The notes under the pieces: generated by a model
Seen by the model: only the letters and a program-made list of their open reading frames with translations
Databases searched by the model: none
What the model was told of the DNA's origin: nothing
Program-made: the position numbers and the translations under genes
Shown: positions 1 through 4,710 of the stretch, one piece after another
How positions within the stretch are numbered: position 1 is the stretch's first letter
Layout: each line of letters opens with the position of its first letter
Assembly (NCBI GenBank): GCA_934573855.1
Contig: CAKTMF010000019.1
Location: 1 to 6,144, forward strand
DNA from: an uncultured Oscillospiraceae bacterium
Lineage (GTDB): Bacteria > Bacillota > Clostridia > Oscillospirales > Oscillospiraceae
Direction of reading: 5' to 3'
Length of the DNA: 6,144 nt

Positions 1-195
1 CACGCACCACCCGCTGTACCTTGCACAGACGACAAAGGCGATGCCGAATACCACGCCCAGCACGATGCGCAGCTTTCGGCTCACACCGATGCCGAATACG
101 ACGAAAACCAGCAGCAGCGTAAGGGACAGCACCGTTCCCACGATGAGCGAAACCAGCATTCCCTTTGGAATCCAGTTTTTGTAGTCAGGCTTCAT
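1..195 (-). CDS. Membrane-anchored protein, probable class I SAM-dependent methyltransferase, N-terminal part (runs off window)
   Basis: The first 65 codons are present; the gene continues past base 1. The ATG at 195-193 has a clear AGGAGT ribosome binding site 8 nt upstream (near 202-208). The protein opens MKPDYKNWIPKGML, followed by two hydrophobic stretches at about residues 12-36 and 44-58, separated by a short basic turn (SRKLR). This fits a two-helix membrane anchor with no cleavable signal. From memory, clostridial class I SAM methyltransferases with this N-terminus carry the Rossmann domain after the second helix. That domain is outside the window, so the enzymatic call is inference. 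The start overlaps by 11 bp the end of a decayed ATC-hydrolase-family gene, an arrangement typical of translational coupling, so the two were probably one operon. No promoter is seen directly upstream. Confidence 0.62.
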   Translation of the reverse strand, partial: MKPDYKNWIPKGMLVSLIVGTVLSLTLLLVFVVFGIGVSRKLRIVLGVVFGIAFVVCARYSGWCV

Positions 196-349
196 TCTTG
201 GAACTCCTTTCTTTTCTAACGGTCTTCATGCAAAAATTCCAGCGGTCGTCGCCGCGTCCCAGCGTTTTCGTCCGATGCCAGACGAGCTTCGGATGCAGGC
301 CGACGTAGCTGATGTCGTCGCTGCCGCAAAAGCAGCGGCACCTCCGCGC
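185..349 (-). pseudogene. C-terminal remnant of a second ATC-hydrolase-family (PF14196-like) gene
   Basis: Reading on the minus strand directly after the ZIP stop codon, an open frame of 54 codons without a start runs to a TGA at 185-187. It contains CGSDDISYVGLHPKLVW, RTKTLGRGDD and a closing NFCM. This aligns with the C-terminus of the intact hydrolase-family protein upstream (LCNVDYASMELLHARLV, then RTTTCVDG, then CDYAI). The shared pattern is C-x2-D-x2-S-x3-LH, then LV, RTxT and an aromatic-containing Cys motif. One expected Cys of the CDF motif is Trp here. Everything N-terminal is missing and there is no ribosome binding site, so I call it a truncated pseudogene. The homology starts within a few codons of the ZIP stop, marking a recombination or deletion junction at about 335-350. 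The family call rests on this short alignment. Confidence 0.6.
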
Positions 350-1126
350 CTATCCCAGCGCCACATCCAGCGTCATCATCACGCTGAAGCCCACGGCAAA
401 GAAAATCGTGCCGATGTTGGAGTGCTTTCCCTGTGACATTTCTGGGATCAGCTCCTCCACCACCACATAGAGCATGGCGCCCGCCGCAAAGCTCAGAAAA
501 TACGGCAACGCCGAGATCACCAGCTGCGCCGCGAGAAGCGTCAGCACCGCTCCGACAGGCTCCACCACGCCGGAAAACACGCCGCCGAGAAACGCCTTGC
601 CCTTGCTCTCGCCCTCCGCCCGCAGCGGCATGGAGATGATCGCACCCTCGGGGAAATTCTGAATGGCGATGCCAAGGGACAGGACAAGCGCACTTGCCGC
701 CGTGATCTGCGCGTTCCCCGCAAGGAAGCCCGCGTACATCACGCCCACCGCCATTCCCTCCGGAATGTTATGTAGGGTCACCGCCAGCACCATCATGGTG
801 GTGCGGCCCAGCCTGCTTTTCGGGCCCTCCGTCTGATTGCTTCCCACATGAAGGTGGGGAATCAGCCGGTCAAGCAGGAGCAAAAACAGCACGCCGACCC
901 AGAAGCCGACAAAGGCTGGGAGGAAGGATAGCTTGCCCATGCCCTCCGACTGCTCGATGGCGGGAATCAGCAGACTCCAGATCGACGCCGCCACCATCAC
1001 CCCGGCGGCAAAGCCCGCAAGGGCGCGCTGCACCAGATCGCCAAGCGATTTTTTCATAAAGAACACGCAGGCCGCGCCGAGCGTAGTCCCGAGAAAAGGA
1101 ATTAGTATTCCGAGAAAGGTTTCCAT
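350..1126 (-). CDS. ZIP family metal transporter (GufA/ZupT-like)
   Basis: A 258-residue inner-membrane protein of the ZIP family, which moves Zn2+ or similar divalent cations into the cytoplasm. About eight hydrophobic segments are visible (roughly residues 2-22, 34-56, 68-88, 110-133, 142-165, 178-200, 203-225 and 238-256). The two signature metal-site helices are present: HNIPEG at 119-124 and QNFPEG at 156-161. Glu189 in the next helix (VVEP) and EELIPE at 224-229 match further conserved acidic positions. The loop between helices 3 and 4 has a short HLH (91-93) that could contact metal. The length is normal for bacterial GufA-type ZIPs. I chose the ATG at 1126 because AAAGGTG lies 9 nt upstream; a GTG at 1138 and an ATG at 1135 are in frame but overlap that site. 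It lies 27 nt downstream of the hydrolase gene, so is probably cotranscribed. The metal cannot be assigned from sequence. Confidence 0.93.
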   Translation of the reverse strand: METFLGILIPFLGTTLGAACVFFMKKSLGDLVQRALAGFAAGVMVAASIWSLLIPAIEQSEGMGKLSFLPAFVGFWVGVLFLLLLDRLIPHLHVGSNQTEGPKSRLGRTTMMVLAVTLHNIPEGMAVGVMYAGFLAGNAQITAASALVLSLGIAIQNFPEGAIISMPLRAEGESKGKAFLGGVFSGVVEPVGAVLTLLAAQLVISALPYFLSFAAGAMLYVVVEELIPEMSQGKHSNIGTIFFAVGFSVMMTLDVALG

Positions 1127-1153
1127 TTGTCTCATCACCTTTGCATTGCAGTA

Positions 1154-1855
1154 TTATTTGTTTCTCCTGAATCCTGCCTCGTCCCGGTATTCGGGATGCG
1201 CCTTCAGATACGGATCTCTATCGCCGCATATAGCATAATCGCACTTGCAGCCGTCCACGCAGGTGGTCGTCCGCACCAGCCTTGCGTGGAGCAGCTCCAT
1301 GGAAGCATAGTCCACATTGCACAGGGCGGGCATGATGTCCGTAAGACCATGCCGGATAGCGAACTCCGCTGCCGGACACGATGTAAACTCATAATAAATA
1401 GGCTTGCCGTTTTCATAAGGCGCAACCGTCATCTCGTAATCGTGCCATTTGTCGCAGCCGCTTTTCGCCCGTACAAACGCTCTATACATCAGCTTTCTCC
1501 AGAACGGCCTATTGCAGTCCACAAACCGCAGCCTGCGGAAGACCGGCAGGATCAGGTTTTTCTCCATCTCCTCGATCTCATGGAACGATGTAACGGCTTT
1601 GCAGACTACATAATAGCTCATGATGGCGATGCAGTCGTAGGTGCCGCCTACGCCGTTGTGGAAGTTCTTTTTGCCGCCCAGATCGGTGCGCCAGTCTGAG
1701 AGAAAGTCCGCATACTGCCGCTGTACCTGTTCCCATATCGTCTCCCGCTCCGCTTCCGGATAGTGCAGGGCGATCCTTGCCCGTATCTCTTTCTTGCAGG
1801 GCTTGGAATACAGCACATGGCATTTGCGGTCAAATAGGAGCTTCTTGTCCTTCAT
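1154..1855 (-). CDS. L-2-amino-thiazoline-4-carboxylic acid hydrolase family protein (ATC_hyd, PF14196-like)
   Basis: A 233-residue soluble protein. It opens MKDKKLLFDRKCHVLY, then shows GVGGTYDCIAIMSYYVVCK (about 68-86), DYEMTVAP (139-146), YYEFTSCPAAEFA (154-166) and the Cys-rich end LCNVDYASMELLH (178-190), RTTTCVDG and CKCDYAI (203-209). This pattern matches my recollection of the ATC-hydrolase family. Its namesake is the Pseudomonas enzyme opening L-2-amino-thiazoline-4-carboxylate to N-carbamoyl-cysteine during cysteine formation. Most clostridial members are annotated by homology only, so the real substrate is unknown. Numerous Cys residues could suit metal or thiol chemistry (inference). 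Start choice is uncertain. The ATG at 1855 has GAGGG 11-12 nt upstream and gives the usual N-terminus, whereas an in-frame ATG at 1873 overlaps the preceding stop as ATGA and would suggest translational coupling. It lies 14 nt after the methyltransferase and 27 nt before the ZIP gene, so is probably in one operon. Confidence 0.82.
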   Translation of the reverse strand: MKDKKLLFDRKCHVLYSKPCKKEIRARIALHYPEAERETIWEQVQRQYADFLSDWRTDLGGKKNFHNGVGGTYDCIAIMSYYVVCKAVTSFHEIEEMEKNLILPVFRRLRFVDCNRPFWRKLMYRAFVRAKSGCDKWHDYEMTVAPYENGKPIYYEFTSCPAAEFAIRHGLTDIMPALCNVDYASMELLHARLVRTTTCVDGCKCDYAICGDRDPYLKAHPEYRDEAGFRRNK

Positions 1856-1869
1856 CTGTCTGCTTTCCC

Positions 1870-2475
1870 TCATTTCCGCGCCGTGACGCACAGCCAGCCT
1901 TTCTTTTTATGAATTTGAACATCATGAAAGCCCGCCTGCTCCAGATACGCCTTCAGCTGGGCGTCCTTGTAGATGGTCATGCCGCCGATGATCTTCGTCC
2001 ACTTCTCGTCCTTGTCCGTGTCGCCGTTTGCTTCATTGCAGATGAGAAATGTCCCGCCGGGCTTCAGCACCCGATAGACCTCCCGGAAGCATTGCGGCAG
2101 GTCAGGCCAGAAATAGACGGTTTCAAAGGCTGTGACCGCATCGAACCAGTCCTTTGCGAAGATGATACGCTCCACGCTGCCCTGCCACACCACGCAGCGC
2201 CCCTCCTGAATTGCAGCTTGGTTGAGCCTTCGAGCCTTTTCCACGCTGACGGGCGAATAGTCGATGCCCTTGACGACGCCCCGCGGGCATTTTTTCAGCA
2301 GCCGTCGGATATTCGCCCCGCCGCCGCAGCCGCAGTCCAGCACCCTGGCGTCCGGCGCAAGCTCTAAAAATTGCAGCCCCCACCGAGCCACGGCGCTGTG
2401 CCCGATATTCATCATGGCGACCATAATTTTCCCGCCGAGGCCCACGGGCTTGCGGGTATTTTCAAAGAATGACAT
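1870..2475 (-). CDS. Class I SAM-dependent methyltransferase
   Basis: A 201-residue cytoplasmic protein with a full Rossmann methyltransferase core. Motif I is VLDCGCGGG (45-53), the SAM-ribose acidic residue is in GIDYS (70-74), the motif IV region is TAFETVYFWPDL (115-126), and the post-motif strand is VYRVLKPGGTFLICNE (133-148). The fold resembles small-molecule methyltransferases of the UbiE/COQ5-like methyltransf_11/25 group. The N-terminal segment (GLGGKIMVAMMNIGH, 12-26) is likely part of the substrate lid. The ATG at 2475 has an excellent GGAGG at 2482-2486 with a 6-nt gap; a longer in-frame reading from 2517 has no such site and overlaps the upstream pseudogene. The stop codon of the upstream broken methyltransferase lies one base before this ATG, so the ribosome binding site lies inside that pseudogene. 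The substrate is unknown. Operon partners are the hydrolase-family protein and ZIP transporter. Confidence 0.92.
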   Translation of the reverse strand: MSFFENTRKPVGLGGKIMVAMMNIGHSAVARWGLQFLELAPDARVLDCGCGGGANIRRLLKKCPRGVVKGIDYSPVSVEKARRLNQAAIQEGRCVVWQGSVERIIFAKDWFDAVTAFETVYFWPDLPQCFREVYRVLKPGGTFLICNEANGDTDKDEKWTKIIGGMTIYKDAQLKAYLEQAGFHDVQIHKKKGWLCVTARK

Positions 2476-2476
2476 A

Positions 2477-2810
2477 TCACACCTCCGTTTTCTCACACTC
2501 GGCATAGGTCTCGGCATAGGTCAGCGGGAATGAGGCTTTCAGCACGGCGCTTTCCCGCAACGTCCAGCCGTTCTGCCTTAGGAAGCGCAGGTATTCCTCA
2601 CTCGTTCGCCTCAATGTGCGCCGCCGCGTTCACGATGTGCTTTGCGATCAGCCCTGTGCCGGTGGCAAGCTCCAGCACCGCTTTTACTTTCACCACCTGC
2701 CGAATCAGCTCATACATCTCCTAATATGCCGACCGATCCTTTTGCATAAAGCAGTCGTACCGACCGGCATTTTTGTCCCAGAAATTCTTGTGTTCTTGCA
2801 TCTCGGCCAT
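2477..2810 (-). pseudogene. Broken class I SAM-dependent methyltransferase (nonsense codon plus internal deletion, start split by an inserted element)
   Basis: The minus strand from the ATG at 2810 reads MAEMQEHKNFWDKNAGRYD and continues to a TAG at codon 30 (2721-2723). Past the stop the same frame continues EMYELIRQVV and then VLELATGTGLIAKHIV, an unmistakable SAM-binding motif I, ending at HIEANE and a TGA (2598-2600). In another frame, starting at 2602, is a C-terminal piece (EEYLRFLRQNGW to CEKTEV) with its natural stop at 2477-2479. N- and C-terminal parts together make about 111 codons against about 200 for such enzymes, so roughly 90-95 central codons are deleted with a frameshift near 2600-2606. 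The ATG has no ribosome binding site because a 266-bp element was inserted in the start codon. The gene is a second, paralogous methyltransferase of the cluster, now dead. Confidence 0.85.
2498..2521 (-). repeat. Perfect 12-bp tandem duplication inside the methyltransferase pseudogene
   Basis: Two adjacent copies of CTCGGCATAGGT (2498-2509 and 2510-2521, plus strand) encode TYAE twice on the minus strand near the end of the broken methyltransferase. The duplication preserves frame. It looks like a slippage event, possibly after the gene lost function. Confidence 0.85.
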
Positions 2811-2821
2811 CAGTTGACAAG
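2807..2821 (+). repeat. Left arm of the 15-bp inverted repeat (element end plus target bases)
   Basis: CCATCAGTTGACAAG, exactly complementary to 3066-3080. The inner 11 bp are the element terminus, AT is the presumed target duplication, and CC belongs to the palindromic target. Confidence 0.9.
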
Positions 2822-3076
2822 GACACACACGGTTTTGACGGGCGGAAATGCGCCCAAGCAGCTTCAAAGCCCTTGCCGAGACACCAAGTATCGGCTGCGT
2901 GCCTTTCATTGCCTGAACGCATTTCCGCTCCGGCAAAACTGCTTTGCACCTGACGGCTTTGGATTTCCGAGTGATTTTTGCTTTTTGAGCCGCAGATGTG
3001 TCCTTACCCATCAAGGCGAAAAGGGCAAAAAGCGCCGGAAAGGCTTGCCGTCAGGCGGGTATGCTCTTGTCAACTG
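2811..3076. mobile_element. MITE-like non-autonomous element, 266 bp, perfect 11-bp terminal inverted repeats
   Basis: The ends are CAGTTGACAAG (2811-2821) and its exact reverse complement CTTGTCAACTG (3066-3076). Each end is flanked by AT (2809-2810 and 3077-3078), read as a 2-bp target duplication. The flanking CC and GG extend the inverted match to 15 bp because the target itself was the palindrome CCATGG. Deleting the element and one AT restores, on the minus strand, AAGGA, an 8-nt spacer and the ATG of the broken methyltransferase, which supports these exact borders. No transposase is encoded. Internal inverted repeats (2842-2852 with 2918-2928; 2949-2957 with 3047-3055; 2819-2826 with 2998-3005) predict a highly folded transcript. 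Some short translated strings feel familiar from unannotated small proteins in gut Clostridia, which would fit a dispersed repeat, but this is unverified memory. Confidence 0.78.
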
Positions 3077-3080
3077 ATGG
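3066..3080 (-). repeat. Right arm of the 15-bp inverted repeat (element end plus target bases)
   Basis: CTTGTCAACTGATGG, the perfect inverted partner of 2807-2821. The bases beyond it on the minus strand carry the AAAAGGA that once served as ribosome binding site for the methyltransferase now separated from it. Confidence 0.9.
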
Positions 3081-3096
3081 TATCATTCCTTTTAGT

Positions 3097-3148
3097 GTTA
3101 GGCTTATCTAACCGATGCGCGCAGTTGCGTGGTTAGAGGCGGCTAACC
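3097..3148. promoter_or_regulatory. Two GGTTAG/CTAACC palindromes, probable operators of the methyltransferase cluster
   Basis: Site A is GTTAG-gcttat-CTAAC (3097-3112) and site B is GGTTAG-aggcgg-CTAACC (3131-3148). Both have half-sites separated by exactly 6 bp, and their centres are about 35 bp apart. They lie between the tetR terminator and the former ribosome binding site of the first cluster gene, where an operator would sit. No poly-T follows either hairpin in either direction, so they are unlikely to be terminators. The minus-strand match to a -10 box (TAGATA inside site A) is weak and no convincing -35 is seen. Which protein binds them, TetR or another, is not shown. Confidence 0.5.
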
Positions 3149-3160
3149 GACGTGCCCTGG

Positions 3161-3180
3161 AAAAGCCGCATCTCTGCGGC
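3161..3180 (-). terminator. Rho-independent-like terminator after tetR
   Basis: On the minus strand GCCGCA-GAGA-TGCGGC folds as a 6-bp GC stem with a four-base loop followed by TTTT. It begins 8 nt after the tetR stop codon. The T-tract is short, so it may be leaky; an alternative pairing of AAGCCG with CGGCTT is also possible. Confidence 0.6.
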
Positions 3181-3188
3181 CCTTCGGC

Positions 3189-3767
3189 TTAGTCATATAG
3201 TTTCCTGCAAGCACCGTACACCAGTGTCTCCAGCACCTGCGGGTACAGTTCCCCGATTTGCTCCCTGTGAGAAACGGTGAGAATCAGTCCCCGCACCGTG
3301 GCGGCAGCCAAGGAAGCGCCGCGCTTGGGCATAAGGTCATGCTTCTCCAGAAGCTGACGGATGTGTGTTTCACCGTCGTGGTAATGCACGTTCTTGATGT
3401 CCTCCGGCAGTCTCTGCAAAAGCAGCTTCGCATCATTTTCAATGAAAACCATGCTGCCGGTATCGGAAAGACGCTTGCATACTGCAAGAACCGCCTGCGC
3501 CGCACGCTCTGACGGCGGCAGGCCGACATTTTCGCTCAGTGCATGGTCAGCCACTCCGTAAAGCTCGGAGTGTATGTTCTCCAAAACCGCGAAGAAAAGC
3601 ATTTCCTTGGATTCGTAGAATCTATAGAACGAGCCCTTCGCAATGCCGACCGCCTTCGTCAGCTGATCCACGGAGGTTTTCTTCATCCCCAGCGTGACAG
3701 CACAATGTCTCGTTTCCTTCAGCAGTGCCTTGCGGAGCTGCTCAGTCTCGTAATCGGTAAAAGCCAA
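3189..3767 (-). CDS. TetR/AcrR family transcriptional regulator
   Basis: A 192-residue cytoplasmic repressor. The N-terminal helix-turn-helix spans about residues 8-54: GMKKTSVDQLTKAVGIAKG, then SFYRFYESKEMLF, the classic TetR recognition-helix pattern (G-xxKGSFYxxFxSKE). The C-terminal all-helical domain (about 60-192) would bind an unknown ligand and form the dimer; total length is typical. The start is a TTG at 3767, chosen because GGGGG lies 7 nt upstream and no in-frame ATG fits. It has its own promoter with an overlapping palindrome, consistent with autorepression. It is upstream of, and in the same direction as, the methyltransferase, hydrolase and ZIP genes, from which a terminator, paired palindromes and an inserted element now separate it. 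It is the obvious candidate regulator of that cluster, by position only. Confidence 0.92.
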   Translation of the reverse strand: MAFTDYETEQLRKALLKETRHCAVTLGMKKTSVDQLTKAVGIAKGSFYRFYESKEMLFFAVLENIHSELYGVADHALSENVGLPPSERAAQAVLAVCKRLSDTGSMVFIENDAKLLLQRLPEDIKNVHYHDGETHIRQLLEKHDLMPKRGASLAAATVRGLILTVSHREQIGELYPQVLETLVYGACRKLYD

Positions 3768-3782
3768 GCTTGCGCCCCCTTA

Positions 3783-3814
3783 AATATGACCATTCTGGTT
3801 CTTTCAGTCATATT
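3783..3814. promoter_or_regulatory. Operator-like palindrome overlapping the tetR promoter
   Basis: AATATGAC (3783-3790) and GTCATATT (3807-3814) form a perfect 8-bp inverted repeat with a 16-bp spacer. The right arm overlaps the tetR -10 box and the spacer covers the expected transcription start, a position suited to autorepression. A smaller ACCA-ttc-TGGT palindrome is nested at about 3789-3799. The half-sites do not resemble the GGTTAG sites at 3097-3148. Confidence 0.6.
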
Positions 3815-3840
3815 ATACCGCGCTTCTTTCTATTTTGCAA
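3812..3840 (-). promoter_or_regulatory. Promoter of tetR (sigma-A type)
   Basis: On the minus strand TTGCAA (3840-3835), a 17-bp spacer and a perfect TATAAT (3817-3812). A long A-tract/T-tract stretch (about 3851-3864) lies just upstream and could act as an UP element or a bend. It would give a leader of about 35-40 nt before the TTG start. Confidence 0.8.
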
Positions 3841-3932
3841 GAGGTGCGGGAAAAAACTTTTTTTCAAGATAATAAAGGGCTGCAAATTAACCCGGGACAT
3901 GATACTCCTTGTTTTTGTAGTATGCATAACAC

Positions 3933-3954
3933 ATTGTCGTTCAAAACCGACAAT
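3933..3954. promoter_or_regulatory. 22-bp inverted repeat upstream of the S24 repressor gene
   Basis: ATTGTCG (3933-3939) and CGACAAT (3948-3954) are perfect complements with an 8-bp spacer, 35 bp upstream of the predicted -35 box of the S24 gene. It could be the binding site of that repressor or another regulator. It does not match the Bacillus-type LexA box GAAC-N4-GTTC. The rest of the roughly 240-bp intergenic stretch shows no convincing gene. Confidence 0.4.
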
Positions 3955-3988
3955 AGGCTATGGCGGCTGATTTGGTGTCCCAAACCCA

Positions 3989-4016
3989 TTGATTTTTTGC
4001 CGCTGGTGAGTATAAT
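3989..4016 (+). promoter_or_regulatory. Promoter of the S24 repressor gene
   Basis: TTGATT (3989-3994), a 16-bp spacer and a perfect TATAAT (4011-4016). The predicted leader is about 40 nt, ending at the GAGGTG ribosome binding site of the gene starting at 4062. Confidence 0.72.
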
Positions 4017-4061
4017 AGCATTATGGGATTTGAAATCTTATATAAAAACAGAGGTGCTGAT

Positions 4062-4676
4062 ATGAGAACAAAGAATCAAGAAACTCTGGACAGGATATTG
4101 AAGTTCGTAAACAAGTATTATCAGGAGCACCACAGCTCTCCTACGATCAACGATGTTGCTGAAGGTGTCGGCGTTGCCAGATCCACTACACATCGCTACC
4201 TTCAGGAGCTGAGTGATCGCAACCTGATTGACTACAGCAGAGGTATCTTGTCTGCTCCCCAGAGCGCCAAAATGAAAACGGCCTATGTATCCGCCCCGTT
4301 AGTAGGTTCTATTCGCTGCGGCAATCCGGAGGATGAGGAAGAGTCGATTGAGGAGTATGTCAGCCTCCCGGTCTCTATGTTTGGCAAGGGGGATTTCTAC
4401 ATTCTCCGCGCCAAAGGCGACTCTATGTCAGATGCCGGAATCGACGAGGACGATCTGCTTGTTATCGAGCGTAATTGCCCTGCTCTCGAAGGGGATATAG
4501 TCGTTACGCTGGATAAAGACAATCAGAATACGCTGAAGCGATACGCCGGCTACGACAAGGACAGCGGGTATTACATCCTCGAATACGAAAACGAGGAGCA
4601 GTACCCGGGCAAGACCATAAAGCTGCGGAGCTTTCAGGCACAAGGCGTTGCTCGGCACGTAATAAAAGCACTCTAA
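4062..4676 (+). CDS. LexA/UmuD-like S24 family self-cleaving transcriptional repressor
   Basis: A 204-residue protein with an N-terminal winged helix-turn-helix (about 8-60; SPTINDVAEGVGVARSTTHR at 26-45 holds the recognition helix) and a C-terminal S24 peptidase domain. The catalytic pair is visible: Ser121 in AKGDSMSDAGI and Lys159 in TLKRYAG. The likely self-cleavage bond is Cys86-Gly87 in PLVGSIRCGNP, aligned with the Ala-Gly of LexA and the Cys-Gly of UmuD. In this family, activated RecA triggers the cut and releases repression of DNA-damage or mobile-element genes. The ATG at 4062 has GAGGTG 6 nt upstream; an in-frame ATG at 4023 lacks a site and would overlap the transcription start. 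It could be a non-canonical LexA, or a prophage or element repressor. It runs opposite to all larger neighbours and is more AT-rich, suggesting acquisition. Confidence 0.88.
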   Translation: MRTKNQETLDRILKFVNKYYQEHHSSPTINDVAEGVGVARSTTHRYLQELSDRNLIDYSRGILSAPQSAKMKTAYVSAPLVGSIRCGNPEDEEESIEEYVSLPVSMFGKGDFYILRAKGDSMSDAGIDEDDLLVIERNCPALEGDIVVTLDKDNQNTLKRYAGYDKDSGYYILEYENEEQYPGKTIKLRSFQAQGVARHVIKAL

Positions 4677-4710
4677 ACAATAGTCTGATGCCGATGGGAG
4701 ATGTGTTGTT

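Noticed and set aside
433..662. Plus-strand Pro/Arg/Ala-rich frames inside the ZIP gene
   Set aside because: Biased composition typical of the complement of GC-rich membrane-protein coding sequence, and no supporting signals.
1127..2367. Plus-strand frames opposite the hydrolase and methyltransferase genes
   Set aside because: They are antisense shadows. The minus-strand proteins have conserved motifs and good ribosome binding sites.
2814..2819. TTGACA in both element ends, resembling a -35 box directed inward
   Set aside because: No -10-like hexamer is found 16-18 bp downstream at either end, so I do not call a promoter.
2616..3077. Plus-strand open frame of 153 codons across the methyltransferase remnant and the element
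   Set aside because: It lies opposite recognisable methyltransferase coding sequence and spans an insertion border, so it cannot be an old gene; no ribosome binding site.
2807..3080. Invertible promoter switch bounded by inverted repeats
   Set aside because: The reconstructed start codon and AT duplication are better explained by transposon insertion. No invertase gene or outward promoter is seen.
3131..3148. GGTTAG-N6-CTAACC as a terminator hairpin
   Set aside because: The stem is only 6 bp and no T-tract follows on either strand; the duplicated architecture fits an operator better.
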